Assembly: GCF_905475395.1 (NCBI RefSeq)
Contig: NC_058338.1
Coordinates: 96,767,435-96,831,434 of the forward strand
Source of the DNA: Chrysoperla carnea
Taxonomy: Eukaryota > Arthropoda > Insecta > Neuroptera > Chrysopidae
DNA length: 64,000 nucleotides
Direction of reading: 5' to 3'
A program made the translations under genes and the position numbers. Below are positions 41,180 through 52,500 of the stretch, piece by piece. The notes beneath the pieces were generated by a model. The model searched no databases. It was not told where the DNA came from and worked only from the letters and a program-made list of their open reading frames with translations. Numbering within the stretch: position 1 is the first letter of the stretch; the number at the start of each line of letters is the position of its first letter.

Positions 41180-44100
41180 GTAGGTATTACAAAATGAAAC
41201 TTTGTTTACATTCTCTAAAAGTAGTAAGGGCCGGATTAAGAGTTTTGTGGGGTCTCTAAAATTATTTAAATCTTAGGAAAATTAAAATCATTGTAATTTT
41301 TATATGTTTTGTATTGTTCTTCTTAATTTAATAAGTTTAAGTTTTAAACTACAGGTACTTCACGCGATTTTCTAGTTGCAAATGTAGTTATAAGATCGCC
41401 AAAACTCATATCGCGAAGAATATAACCCAAATTACGAGCATCAAATTAATTGGCCATGCTTTAAATAACAATTTTTTGCATTTTATTTCAATTGAGGTTA
41501 TATTCCATTGGCGGAGAGCCTCGAAATTGATGGCTCCCAATTAAGGCTCCCAATTCTTAATCCGACTCTGAAAGTAGTCGATTCATTTAAGTTTTAGATT
41601 AAAAATATGTAGGATAGAGAAAAGGAGAACCATCTTGAATAGAGACTTTCATTAATAAATGATTCTTTTTTGTTTCGGACAGATGTCAATCAAGTAAAGA
41701 TATATCACAAATCTTCTATCTTTGTCAGAAAGCGCTGTTTTATAAAAGTAAAATATATTAGATTTTCTTTAGTTGAATATTTTTTTGACAACTGTCTGAA
41801 ACAAAAGTATATCAATAAAAAGGCCTATTGGATTTTAACGCTAAGATAACAGCGCCACGAGTATCAAAATGTAAACCATTTTCGTTAGAATCAGCTCATT
41901 ATTTCAATGATTAAAACGAGAAGAGATATATGCTTTACTATACATTTTAATGTGCTGTGTTATATTTGGCGTTCTGACAATAGTTCTTTTTTCTATCACT
42001 AGATAGAGTCTTTCTTAGCATTAAAATCCAATAGGGGTTAAAGTAAATAAATGTCCAGCTGAAAACAGAAAATAACAGTTCTAAAATTGACCAGAATGGC
42101 GCTTGTATAGCAAAAAAGTGATTGACGTGAACTTCTTTATCCTTTTCTGATAACTTTTTTAGATCTTTACCTTACTCTCTTATTATACTTTGAGCACTTT
42201 TTTTAAACTACAATTTGCTACAGCAGCGCCATCCTTATTTGCTGTTTTTCGATGAACAGAGATGGTTCTTCTTTTCTCCTTCCATACTAAAAAGTTTTAT
42301 ATTTCTATTAATTCGGTTCAATTTTCTTAGATATTGACTGATGATTCGTTACCTAAAAAGATCTGCTTTGAATGTATAAAAGATTTAGAACAATCTTATA
42401 AATTTAAAATCCAATATTTATCAACTGAAAAATTATTAGAACAAATAATTGCAAACGCACAACCAAATATAAAAGTAGAAGTTTCAATTGATGAAGATGA
42501 TGATTTAAAAAGTGAAGATGATTCATTTCATTTTTACAATTCAGATGAAATATCTCAAAGTGAAACTATTAAAAAAGAATTCATTTCTGTTAAAGAGGAA
42601 TTAGCTAAAGATCTAAATAAAGAGTTAAATTACAAATGTGAAGAATGTGGAATTGGTTTTCAATTCAAAGCAGAATTTTATAAACATCAGAAATTAGTTC
42701 ATTCGAATATTTTAAAATGTATGTATTGTGATAAAACATTTAAATTTACTTACAATTTAAAAAAACATTCACCGGAACTAGTTCAATGTAAAATATGTAA
42801 GAAAGTTTTTGGATGTAAGGGTAATTTAAGAGATCATTTACTTGAACATGCAACATGTAAAATATGTGGTAAAAGTTTTAAAAGTGTACGATTATGTAAT
42901 TATCATTTAAAGGTAAATAAATATAATCAAAGGTCATTGAAAATCGTCAACTATAAAATTAGTTAGCTGAATAAATTATATTGCTGATATTTTTAGATAC
43001 ATGGAGATAAACGTCATTTATGCACTTATTGTGGGAAGTCATTTACAGATAAGGGGAATTATAATGTTCATTTACGAACTCATACGGGAGAGAAAAAATA
43101 TCAATGCACTCAATGTGGTAAGCGTATTCCTTCCAGACGTATTTTAATATTATCCGTATTATGGTATAAGAGCCTATAACAGAAAACGACACCCATAACA
43201 GTGGCGTAGAGACCTTAGCTCGCGTCCATGGCACAATATCTTTTTAGCGCACCCCTCTCCCCATTCAAAAACCCTATAATATTATATGTAAAATATACTC
43301 GCAAATTAATAAGTAAAGTCATAGGCTCAAGCTATGCTGTAAATTTGAGACAAAAAATGTAGTTGAGAAAACAAGACTAGATTTTGAAATGTATATGATC
43401 ATCTAGAATTAGTTCAAAAGATACCTATTATATATCTCTAGCCAGTTCTAAGGACATTTTGCGGCGACTTCATACACGTACTGTTGTATCAATATCCCAT
43501 TTTTCACAAAGAGACTTCGCTATTTCTAATGCCTCTTTACAGAGCTTGTCTCGAATTTCGGCTAGTTCAGTCACTAATGATTCAAGATCTAACATATTAT
43601 TTTATCAGATAAATCGAGAAAGGAGATAATTTATGTAACCAGACATCGTAGATGCAATAAGGCTGACAGACACAGGTCGAGTCAGCCCTACTAGTAGAAG
43701 AGACGTTCCATTTCTATTATAAATATATTATTACAGTTTGATTTAGACTATTAGTATTCCTTTTTTTCCTATTTATTTACGAATTAACACTAAATTTAAA
43801 ATATATTTTCCAGAAATCAATTATAATAAAAATAAAAATTATTCAGCAATTTTTTGTTTTGCGGACCATTTGGCGCCCTTTGTGAGTATCGCCCGGGTCA
43901 TGATGCACCTCCTTGGCCCCCTTCACTACGCCACTGCCATCGAACACCTCAAAATTATAAAGTGAAAATGGCTGAAAAACATGTAAATAGTATATTCCTA
44001 TCTAGGGAGCAAAAGTAAAGAATGAATGAAGTCAACTTTGTGACATTAAAAGCTAGAGTCTTAGAGGTTTCTTAGTCTTAGAGAAATGCAATATATTGTA

Positions 44101-47100
44101 ATTTAATTGACTCTGCTTTTACAGCAAAATATTTCTTGCTTTACCTTTAGATGCGAAATTTATTAACAGTGATGGTTTACGAAAACATTCGGTATCACAT
44201 TCAGACGAACGAAAATTCCAATGCGAAATATGTAAAAAAACTTATAAACGTCAAGAAACGTTAATAAGTCATCGACATATACATCGAGAAGGCGTTAGTT
44301 ATTCTTGTGATATTTGTAATAAACAATTTAAAAGGAAGGATACTTTACGTGACCATAAAAAAATTCACACAGGTAAATTGCATTATAATTATAATTTAAA
44401 GCAAATATTCTAGTCAACAAGTTCAAATTGGTGAAATATGGAAATGTTGATCTTAAAAATACGTGTGATAGCTTGTTGGATACGGAATGATCTAGAAAAA
44501 TGTGCTCGAAGCAATTTTCAGCACATAAATTGCAAAAGTTATAATCAATTAAGGATGAAAAAAAAGGTATTTCGTTTTTCGCCAATATTCCCTAAAATAT
44601 TAAAATTTAAAAAAATATTCTTAAATTTAAGAGAGAGTGTTCTTAGCTATGTTTCAAGTGCGAGTTTAGAGCTACGTACCCTTAAAAGAACTAAAAAAAT
44701 TTGCGTCGATCTTCAAAATGCTTTAAGGAAAAAGTTAATTTAATGGAGAGTGCTCTTATATATATACTAGCTGGGAACTACCCGCTTTGCTGGGCAACAT
44801 CCCCACTTGCACCCCTCCCTCCACATTTCCTTGCGTTGGATAACAGTTTTGTAATGTACACGTCATGCTCTTTTATTTGATACCCCACTTAGGTATATTT
44901 GTAAATATTCGATATTTCCTTCCCACTTTCTCGCTACACCTTTCTACCCTCCGAAGGTTAAAAAAATTTCTAAATGTAATTTAAAACATTCTGACCAAGT
45001 TTTGAACTATTAAAAGCCATAATTGAAAAATATGAATTTTTTATTCATGAACACCCCCGCAACCCCCCTTGTGGGTCGAATTTCGTAAAATCCGTTCTTA
45101 GCTGACCTCTACTTGGCAAAAGGAATATTCCTGCCAAATTTCAAGTCTCTAGGTCTTATAGTTCCAGAGATATCGTGATGAGTGACTATCTATATCTATA
45201 GAAAGTCTCCTATATATTTATAGATATCAAGTGGAAGTTTAGGGTTCCGTACCCGTAAAATTTGTTGGGGTTTTTTTTAAATTTTGTAAACTTCACTTTT
45301 TGCGTAATTTTTAGATTGTTGTTATATCATCAAAAACGAGTATCTCAGTATAAATAATTTTTTTTAAGGTATTGAATATTAATTTAAAAATTTGAAAAAT
45401 TATGGTGTATTCTTATAACATTAAAGAATTTATTATCGTGGAAAATTTATCTTAAAGTTAATTTTTCAACAAGTTAGACAATTGTTTATTCAGAAAATTT
45501 TCTGGAATTTTCGTTGTCATTGTAATCTAAAAAAATGTTTAAATAATTGCCGTAAAATTTTTTTGCTTCGTGAAGCCCTTCTTATATATATACTTGTCTT
45601 TAGATCAAGTCTAAAGAGTTTGAAAAATTTTAATAATTTGTTTATAATAATTTTTTTAAATGCAATATTTTTAATTTTTTATGTATTTTTTGTTAACTTT
45701 AAAAAATTAATATAAACAATGTTTTAAAATTTTTTAAACTATTTTGCCGTGATCTTGTTAAGTATACTGCGTGTCCCCGGATAGAGGTAACTATACTTGC
45801 AAATTTTCTTATTTTGCATTTTAAGAAAAAAAGTCATTCTTTATAAGAAGTTTTGCTTATTATGAAAAGTATGGTCATTCTTTATAAGAAGTTTTGCTTA
45901 TTATGAAATATTTAAAACTTCTAAATAATGTATAGGGTAGCCAAAAATTTGGTATCACAATTTTTTTTTTGGGTAAACTACCCTTCATTTTTAAAAGTTG
46001 ACAAAATGTTACTAAAAAAAGTTACTCGAAATTAACAATTATGACTCTATACAAAATATCAAGAAAATCTTTCCAACTTTGACAATTTCATTCTTATTGA
46101 ATGTTTATCCGAGAAAATAAATTTTCTTTTTAATTTTCTAAACTAGTCCACAAAAAATTACACTCTCGGATAGTACATGTTAATTGATTTATTATTTTCT
46201 TTCTTATGTTTTTTTATAATTAGAGCTTTTGTTCAAATAAAAAATGATGCTATAATTAAAGTACACGGATCTTCTTGATATTTTGTATAGAATCATAATT
46301 GTTAATTGCGAGTAACTTTTGTTAGTATCATTTCGCCAACTTATAAAAAAGAAGGGTAGTTTACCAAAAATAAAAATAGTGATTCCAAATTTTTGGGTAC
46401 CCTGTCCATTATTAAGAAGTTTTAAATATTCCTACATACTTTTCAGAATAAGCAAAACTTCTTATAAAGAATGATTTTTTTTTTAATGCAAAATAAGGAA
46501 ATTTACAAGTGTAGTTACCCCTATCCGAGGACACACTATATATTTAAGAAGGACTTTACGAAGCCAAAAAATTTCACGCCAATTATCAAACATTTATTTT
46601 AGTTTAGAATTAAAACGAAAATTTCCAAAAAAAGTTTTCTTAATAAACAATTGTCTAACTTGTTGAAAAATTAACTTTAAGATAAATTTCCAACGATAAT
46701 AAATTCCTTAAAGTGTTCAGAATACACCATAATTTTTTATAATTTTTAAATTAATATTTAATTCATTAAAAAATTATTTAGTGTGAGATTTTTGACGATA
46801 TTACAACAAACTAAAAATGACGCAAAAAGACGTATTTTCAGCGTTAAATTAAAATTATAAATAATGTAGATAGAGTTCCGGGAATGGGAGTTTTTTATTG
46901 GAAACCTCCTCTTGAACAATCTTTTTTTTTAAATATTAATTTTTTATGAAATATTGGCGAAAAACAAAATACTTTTTTTTTCATCCTTAATTTGTTATAA
47001 CTTTTAAAACTTTTTTTGTTCTAAAAAACGCCTCTGGCACATTTTTCTAGACATCATTCCTAATCCAACGAGCGATCACACATATTTTTAAGACCATTAT

Positions 47101-47355
47101 TTCTATTTTTTCACCGACTTAAAATGGTTTACTTGACTGAAATACTATATTATAATGTGTTCTGGTATTTTAGGAGAACGGAATTATATTTGCACATACT
47201 GTAACAAAGCATTTATGAAAACAGACAATTTGAAAATGCATCTACGAACTCATACCGGAGAAAAACCTTTTACTTGTAGTAAATGTGGAAAACGGTTTAG
47301 TCAAAAACATGTCCTGAATAGTCATATGAAAACACATTTTGAATTACCTGAATAA
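41018..47355 (+). CDS. ZAD-C2H2 zinc-finger protein 1 (ZnF1), five exons
   Basis: Presumed sequence-specific nuclear DNA-binding protein, 422 aa. Exons: 41018-41179, 42331-42912, 42997-43117, 44151-44372 and 47174-47355, with intron phases 0,0,1,1. The N-terminal ZAD (a zinc-binding dimerisation domain) has its four cysteines at C17/C20 (ICRIC) and C66/C69 (CFEC), split by intron 1. An acidic linker ([12 protein letters not shown]) follows, then about ten C2H2 fingers, the last ones joined by HTGEK-type linkers. Finger 2 (KCMYCDKTF...) lacks a normal second histidine. The ATG at 41018 is chosen because an in-frame TGA sits at 40988; ATG 41021 is also possible. ZnF2 is a tandem paralogue. No one-to-one named orthologue is recognisable. 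Confidence 0.92.
41226..41570. mobile_element. hAT-type MITE with 8-bp TSD in ZnF1 intron 1
   Basis: Ends AAGGGCCGGATTAAGAG and CTTAATCCGACTCTG. It is bracketed by exact AAAGTAGT duplications (41218-41225 and 41571-41578). 345 bp, non-coding. The CCGGATTAA core resembles the CCGGATTTA ends of the hAT at 3380. Confidence 0.82.
41826..42033. mobile_element. Small MITE, copy 2 (pair with 12296-12500)
   Basis: TATTGGATTTTAACGCTAAG and CTTAGCATTAAAATCCAATA at its ends; interior ATTTTAATGTGCTGTGTTAT is inverted relative to copy 1. Located in ZnF1 intron 1. Confidence 0.8.
42060..42290. repeat. Dispersed repeat, contiguous copy
   Basis: Contains AATTGACCAGAATGGCGCTT and GCTACAGCAGCGCCATCCTT in one piece. 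The two halves occur separately at 49898-49985 and 53530-53690. Confidence 0.7.
42331..42912 (+). CDS. ZnF1 exon 2 (ZAD second half, fingers 1-4)
   Basis: Residues 55-248. [19 protein letters not shown] completes the ZAD; fingers begin at [10 protein letters not shown]. Acceptor TTTTCTTAG. The frame continues 50 nt beyond the GTAAAT donor to a stop, but the next finger linker is in exon 3, so splicing at AAG/GTAAAT is expected. Confidence 0.9.
42997..43117 (+). CDS. ZnF1 exon 3 (finger 5)
   Basis: 121 nt encoding [32 protein letters not shown] and one base of the next codon. It lies after an 84-nt intron. Homologous to ZnF2 exon 3, which has one extra codon and one missing base. Confidence 0.88.
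43199..43936 (-). mobile_element. hAT-like element in ZnF1 intron 3, degraded
   Basis: Ends CAGTGGCGTAG and CTACGCCACTG. The expected 8-bp duplication is not clear. A minus-strand remnant (about 43470-43590) starts [19 protein letters not shown] and reads [14 protein letters not shown] then RV-stop-SRRKM, resembling part of ZMYM1-like hAT proteins. Confidence 0.65.
44151..44372 (+). CDS. ZnF1 exon 4 (fingers 6-8)
   Basis: 222 nt, the same length as ZnF2 exon 4. It encodes [29 protein letters not shown] and [16 protein letters not shown]. Acceptor TTACCTTTAG, donor GTAAAT inside the conserved HTG/E linker (phase 1). Confidence 0.88.
44757..45227 (+). mobile_element. Interspersed element (ACTAGCTGGG... 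type) in a TA run
   Basis: Starts ACTAGCTGGGAACTACCCGC, ends GATATCGTGATGAGTGACTA, ATAGAAAGTCTCCTATATA. Two more copies form the palindrome at 60667-61505, and a fragment lies at 34965-35005 (TTGCGTTGGATAACAGTTTT). Confidence 0.75.
45767..46538. mobile_element. TA-flanked TIR MITE, second copy of the 30055-30728 family
   Basis: Ends CTGCGTGTCCCCGGATAGAG and CCTATCCGAGGACACACTA, with TA outside. It includes a 41-nt tandem duplication (CATTCTTTATAAGAAGTTTT, 45834-45909). Confidence 0.78.
47174..47355 (+). CDS. ZnF1 exon 5 (fingers 9-10 and stop)
   Basis: Encodes [38 protein letters not shown] and stops after FELPE. It completes the HTGE linker begun in exon 4. Confidence 0.92.
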
Positions 47356-47417
47356 CAAACATCTATGAATTTGGAAAGTGACATTGAACAAAAAATTATT
47401 TTGTAAAATCATTGAGA

Positions 47418-47423
47418 AATAAA
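47418..47423 (+). promoter_or_regulatory. Poly(A) signal for ZnF1
   Basis: AATAAA 63 nt after the ZnF1 stop codon, followed by a T-rich stretch. Confidence 0.65.
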
Positions 47424-47461
47424 ATTTTTTTTTTCGATTTATATCTCGATCGAATTTTCAT

Positions 47462-47825
47462 ACCCTGTATATATATGAAACATATTTCAAGGTATATTAA
47501 GTTTAGTCCCAAGTTTTGATGCTACGAACAAAATTTTGGTATAGGTTTTCATAAAATTCATTTCCAGTCAAAACCGAAGAGATATCAATCTGAAATTTTT
47601 ATAGCGTGCTCTGGACGCAAAAAGGGAGTTTGAGATCGTAAAGGAGCAACATAGGTCAATTGGGGCTTGGGTCCATAAAACCCATCTTGTTAAGCGTTAG
47701 AGATAGAACAAAAGTTTAAATATAAAAAATGTTTCTTATAAAAAAAATAAACAACTTTTGTTTGAAACATTTTTTCGTAAACATTAATTTTACCCATGAG
47801 GGGGGAATTAGTACAAAACTTTAGT
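47462..47825 (+). repeat. Recurrent family F copy, 3' truncated
   Basis: ATATTAAGTTTAGTCCCAAG, GACGCAAAAAGGGAGTTTGA and AACATTTTTTCGTAAACATT. Just downstream of ZnF1. Confidence 0.75.
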
Positions 47826-48180
47826 GACGAGAGTGAGTGAGATAGACATACCAATTATCTAAGGTGTGTTATACGAAAGTGAGTCGATAGTATGTTATAC
47901 TATTCTATGCTATACTATTACCATAAAGTAACGACACACTACACTATTAATATAATTGTATTCGAGACGTGGAAAAAAATTTACGCGGATAATTAAGTAT
48001 AAAAATGTCTCAATACTTTTTCCTACGAGTCACCGTTTCTGAGGTATAACGATTCAAAAAGTTGGAAAAGTTGCAATCATCATAAGTATGTATAAGTACG
48101 CCACCTATATACATCACTGAAGCTAGAATACAAGTAACAATATTTTTCCATCGATCAGTGTCAACTTACATACATAATTT
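47826..48180. other. Short unassigned spacer
   Basis: Includes TATGTTATACTATTCTATGC, a degenerate ATACTAT-rich stretch. No gene. Confidence 0.4.
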
Positions 48181-48737
48181 TTATACCATGCATATATGAA
48201 ATATACATAGTATATTAAGTTTAGTCCCAAGTTTGTAACGCTTAAAAATAATGATGCTAGGAAAAATATTTTGTCATAGGTGTTCATAAAATCACCTAAT
48301 TAGTCCATTTCCGGTTGTCCGTCCGTCTGTGGACACGATAACTCAAAAACGAAAAAAGATATCGAGCTGAAATTTTTACAGCGTACTCAGAACGTAAAAA
48401 ATGAGGTCAAGTTCGTAAATGAGCATCATAGATCAATTGGGTCTTGGGTCCGTAGGACCCATCTTGTAAACCGTTAGAGATAGAACAAAAGTTTAAATGT
48501 AAAAAATGTTCCTTATCAAAAATTAAACAACTTTTGTTTGAAACATTTTTTCGTAAACATCACTGTTTAACCGTGAGGGCGCCAATTAGGCGAAAATTTT
48601 ATAATATGTACTATACTTGATTATCAGTTATGTATGTGTCACATGTTTGTATGTGTTATGTGATAAAGAAATCAACACTGACTATGCATGGTATTTCAAC
48701 AATTAACTCAGTCAATTGTTTGTTTTCACTTGTTACT
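48181..48737 (+). repeat. Recurrent family F copy
   Basis: Near-complete: starts ATACCATGCATATATGAAAT, ends CAATTGTTTGTTTTCACTTG. Very similar to 37518-38057. Confidence 0.85.
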
Positions 48738-48959
48738 TATACATATCCGTTGTGTGCAATTAATTAAACTTGTTGCATTAGAAAATGTGGAAATAAGATA
48801 CGTTGTATAAATTTTATTTTTTATATGTAAATACACATAATTACTGATTTAAATTTGTTACAAAATATTATTAAATTTTCAATGTAAGCCATAGAATTAT
48901 ATGTCCCTCCATAAAATCATATGACGATTACAATTCTTCAAACTTTTTGAATCGTTATA

Positions 48960-49200
48960 TCTCAGAAACGGTGGCTCTTAAAATTTTTGAGAAATTTTTT
49001 ATATTTAATTATCTGATCTACAATTTTTGTCTGAACTAATTTTATGATAGAACTGACCGTTTCGCTGAAAATCACGAAAAATCCGTTTTTGTGACTTTTC
49101 ACTCCGCGTAAACTTTTTTCCATGACTCGAATCGATGATGATTTCTTAGATTTCATTTATGATCGTATTTTGATCAATACTACCCAATTTCAGCCGAGTG
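48960..49200. repeat. Half of the 30870-31150 repeat
   Basis: Contains ACCGTTTCGCTGAAAATCAC, TTTGTGACTTTTCACTC and AGATTTCATTTATGAT, matching the right arm of the Cap-G intron 5 inverted repeat and its flank. Confidence 0.65.
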
Positions 49201-49897
49201 AGAACCTTCAGATGTTTAAATTGACCATTTATCCACTTTACATTGAAAATTAAATACTGTTTTCTTACAAATTTAAAAAGTAATTATATTAATTTCCATT
49301 ATAAAAATATTATTTATGCAATATCGTCTGTTTTAGTTTTACAATTTCAAATCCAATTTTTATTAATTGTTATTTTTTAATAATTTTAATTTGACATTTA
49401 CTATACCACATTTACATGTAAATCGTCCCTACCATACTTCGCACCCAGCTAAGATATACTCTATCTAATGTTTTTAATAAGATTCCACATCTCCGATGTG
49501 TCCGATGAACAACCTGTTGTTCACAACGACATCAATACTCATCGGTAGTTTTTAAACACTTACCTGATATATATATACTCCATTTAAATTCGATTAAAAA
49601 AATTTTTTTAAATGCTGATTATTTTTTCTTCCCAAGGTATTAAAATTGTAAAAAATTTCAAAAATAAAAAAAGGGACGTTATGTTAGTTTAAAAAAATTG
49701 GCATAAAAAATTTGACATAAAATAATAATTTTCAATTGTTGTTATTTTGTTTCTATGATGTTAAAAATATATTATGATAAAAAAAAACCGCTATTTGAAT
49801 GTAAATAAATTTGTTCTTAAATCAAATGAATTCGATAAAAATGATTTACGCAAAAAAATTTGTTAAATAAAAAGAAAACTATATAAGTTAAAGTAAA
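49201..49897. other. AT-rich unassigned intergenic sequence
   Basis: No gene or element ends recognised; long A and T runs. Confidence 0.4.
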
Positions 49898-49985
49898 AAA
49901 GTGCCCAGCTGAAAACATCAAATAACAGTTTACAGTTCTAAAATTGACCAGAATGGCGCTTGTATAGCAAAAGATGATTGATGTG
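49898..49985. repeat. First half of the split 42060-42290 repeat
   Basis: CAGCTGAAAACATCAAATAA and AATTGACCAGAATGGCGCTT. The second half is beyond the large transposon, at 53530. Confidence 0.65.
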
Positions 49986-50976
49986 AAGGTACTCATAAAA
50001 GTAATAACATAGAACCGTAAAATGGCCATCCAAACAATTGATCGTAGAGACGCTCTTCGTCTCTAGACCAGTATATAACAAACATGTGTGGTCAATGACG
50101 TGTCAATTTATTTACGCCTCTATGATTCTATATCATTTTCTGATAACCTGCTAACTTCCTAGTCTATAGGTAATTGAAGATTGTAATGTGGAAATAGCAT
50201 CACAGCATAATTGGAAAATGGTCATAATTTGGTATGTTCATTTTTTTCTTATCAATATCGCGCGAATAAAAAATGATATCGACTTCGTTGAGATGTGGTT
50301 CGAAGCGTATTAACGGTAATATGATCCGAAATGAATTACATAACATTTGAACGAGTACTTTTTTTTTGTTTAAACAAAAAGACTGAAAATTTAGTGTGAT
50401 CAAATTAACTTTTTGAATATTTTAATTCTGAGTTCGGAGAAAAAAATTGAATTTAGTAGATCATTATGATACAAATTGAAGAAACTAAAATCTAACATTT
50501 TTTGATGGTCGGAAGGGGTCCAAAAAAAATGGTAAAGTGACCTAATCCGGTCTTTCGCGTTAGACACCGTCGGATTGAGTAAAAATAAAAAAGCGTTTAA
50601 TAAGCTTAGGCGCCGTAAAAAGGCGAAAAAAATGAGCTGCGAATGAGCCCGATTGGTCCATCGATGTCCCCACAAATTGTTGTTTTAAAGAGTCAAAGCT
50701 GAGATTAAAATGGATTGTAGCTTTTGTGCCTATGAAGTATCACACACAATTTCAGCAAGATCGAATGTATACTTTTTGCAAACCGCAGCTGAATGCAAAA
50801 AACAGGACTTTTGTAAAATGGCCCTAAAAAGTTGTGGTGTGGTAACACGCTATTTTTTTACGCGATCATATGCTTCAATAGTTAAAGTAATACCTACTAA
50901 AGTGCCAACCTCTCATCTTTAGTAAAAGTTACTAAAATATTAATTTTAAATTACTCTTATTTTAAATTATAACATT

Positions 50977-51628
50977 AACAAGTGAAAAGAAACAATTGAC
51001 TGAGTTAATTGTTGAAATACCATGCATAGTCAGTGTTGATTTCTTTATCACATAACACATACAAAAATGTATAGACAGTGTTGATGCGCAATCGTTTGTT
51101 TTTTTGACGTCACGTAAATAACAAAAGATATTCACTTTTAAATAGACGCACACACAACTGATATTCCTATATTAATACATACTATAAAATTTGCACCTAA
51201 TTAACGCCCTTGTGGGTAAACAGTGATGTTTACAAAAAAATGTTTCAAACAAAAGTTTTTTATTTTTTTATAAGGAACATTTTTTACACTTAAACTTTTG
51301 TTCTATCTCTAACGGTTTACAAGATGGGTCCTACAAACCCAAGACCCAATTGATTGGGTCGTAAATGACCCAATTGCTCATTTACGAACTTGACCTCACT
51401 TTTTACGTCCTGAGTACGCTGTAAAAATTTCAGCTCGATATCTTTTTTCGTTTTTGAGTTATCGTGTCCACAGACGGACGGACGGACGGACAACCGGAAA
51501 TGGACTAATTAGGTGATTTTATGAACAGCTATGACAAAATTTTTTTCCTAACATCATTATTTCTAAGCGTTACAAACTTGGGACTAAACTTAATATACTA
51601 TGTATATTTCATATATGCATGGTATAAA
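50977..51628 (-). repeat. Recurrent family F, longest copy
   Basis: Bounded by AACAAGTGAAAAGAAACAAT and TTTCATATATGCATGGTATA. The mirrored arm at 52735 lacks it, so the insertion is exact and defines the element ends. Confidence 0.88.
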
Positions 51629-51741
51629 AATAGGATGGGAGTAATGGGAGCAATTATTAAGAGACAGAAGTTATGTGGCATTATAGTATGATGCATATGC
51701 ATTTAATATTGTGATGCACTTACTATATTGAACTTTTGCTG

Positions 51742-52500
51742 CTATTTAGCTGCTTGGATGGATGTTTTGCTCTTTCGTAAGGCAAGAGTAAAAATTTTAT
51801 CGTATAATACCTTATTGTAACTGTACTTTTGATCTCGTTCTACTTGTTGTGTATACCAATCGCGACTTAAAACTTTATCACGTGCATCAATGAGACAAAT
51901 AATATAACCATCTTTTATTTTGTACACAATGATGTCGTCGCAAAACAATAATTTCAATTTTTCTACTAAAAATCGCAATGCAGGTTGTGGCGTGATTGGG
52001 TACAGGTACAAATTAAATTTTAAAGAAAACTGACATTCTTCGTCATGGGTTTGCAAATACTCTGCGACGAAGTCAATAACTTCCGAAGACGATTTAGACA
52101 TGGGACGACCAACAGCTACATAAGCTGGTTGTTTATAATAAAATGAACGTAATCAGCGATCATGGTACCTTGCCTTCTTTTCGATTAAAGGCAGTTACAC
52201 GCTCTAAAAGTGACAGTGCCCATGTAGAATTATCTTCTCTCTCTCGGACAGATTTTTCAACATTAACTTGAACCATTGCGCTATTAACATATCGTACTCG
52301 AGATAAATGTAATTTGCAGCTTTGTTTTACCTTTTTCTCATACTCGGGCGATGCATCTTCAGTGCAAAATAGACACAGATTTTCATAATCGAAATTAAAG
52401 TTCGGCTCGGAATGATCTAATCGAGATGATGTACTAGCACTTTTCTGCTTCTTCAGGGCCAGCTTGATATTTGATTCACGTAAATATGATGCTCTGCAAG
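51742..52500 (-). pseudogene. Transposon-borne protein, two-part broken ORF
   Basis: Minus strand. The upstream part (about 52500-52160) includes FDYENLCLFCTEDAS, a C-x2-C motif, and LHLSRVRYVNSAMVQV, then closes at TGA. The downstream part (52101-51742) starts MSKSSSEVIDFVAEYLQ and includes LLFCDDIIVYKIKDGYI. Between them the reading frame changes near 52165, and RYHDR is followed by a TGA where a residue would be expected. The layout resembles uncharacterised transposon-associated proteins I have seen in arthropods, but I cannot name the family. It is not functional here. Confidence 0.6.

Larger units (their letters stand above)
44430..47118. mobile_element. 2.7-kb foldback element in ZnF1 intron 4 with two insertions
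   Basis: Outer ends are inverted copies: CTTAAAAATACGTGTGATAG at left against ATCACACATATTTTTAAGAC at right. The inner arms have AAAGAATTTATTATCGTGG and its inverse near 46700. Two other elements interrupt it at 44757-45227 and 45767-46538. A family member is in Cap-G intron 3. Confidence 0.7.

Noticed and set aside
50400-50675. A 91-codon open frame, repeated on the opposite strand at 53012-53305, as a duplicated gene
   Set aside because: The two lie in the mirrored TIR arms of one transposon, so their identity follows from the palindrome. No recognisable domain.
50962-51153. Short frames containing STLTMHGISTINSVNC, also at 35048-35338 and 37953-38141
   Set aside because: They recur because the DNA is family F. 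The frames start and end at different places and lack coding signatures.
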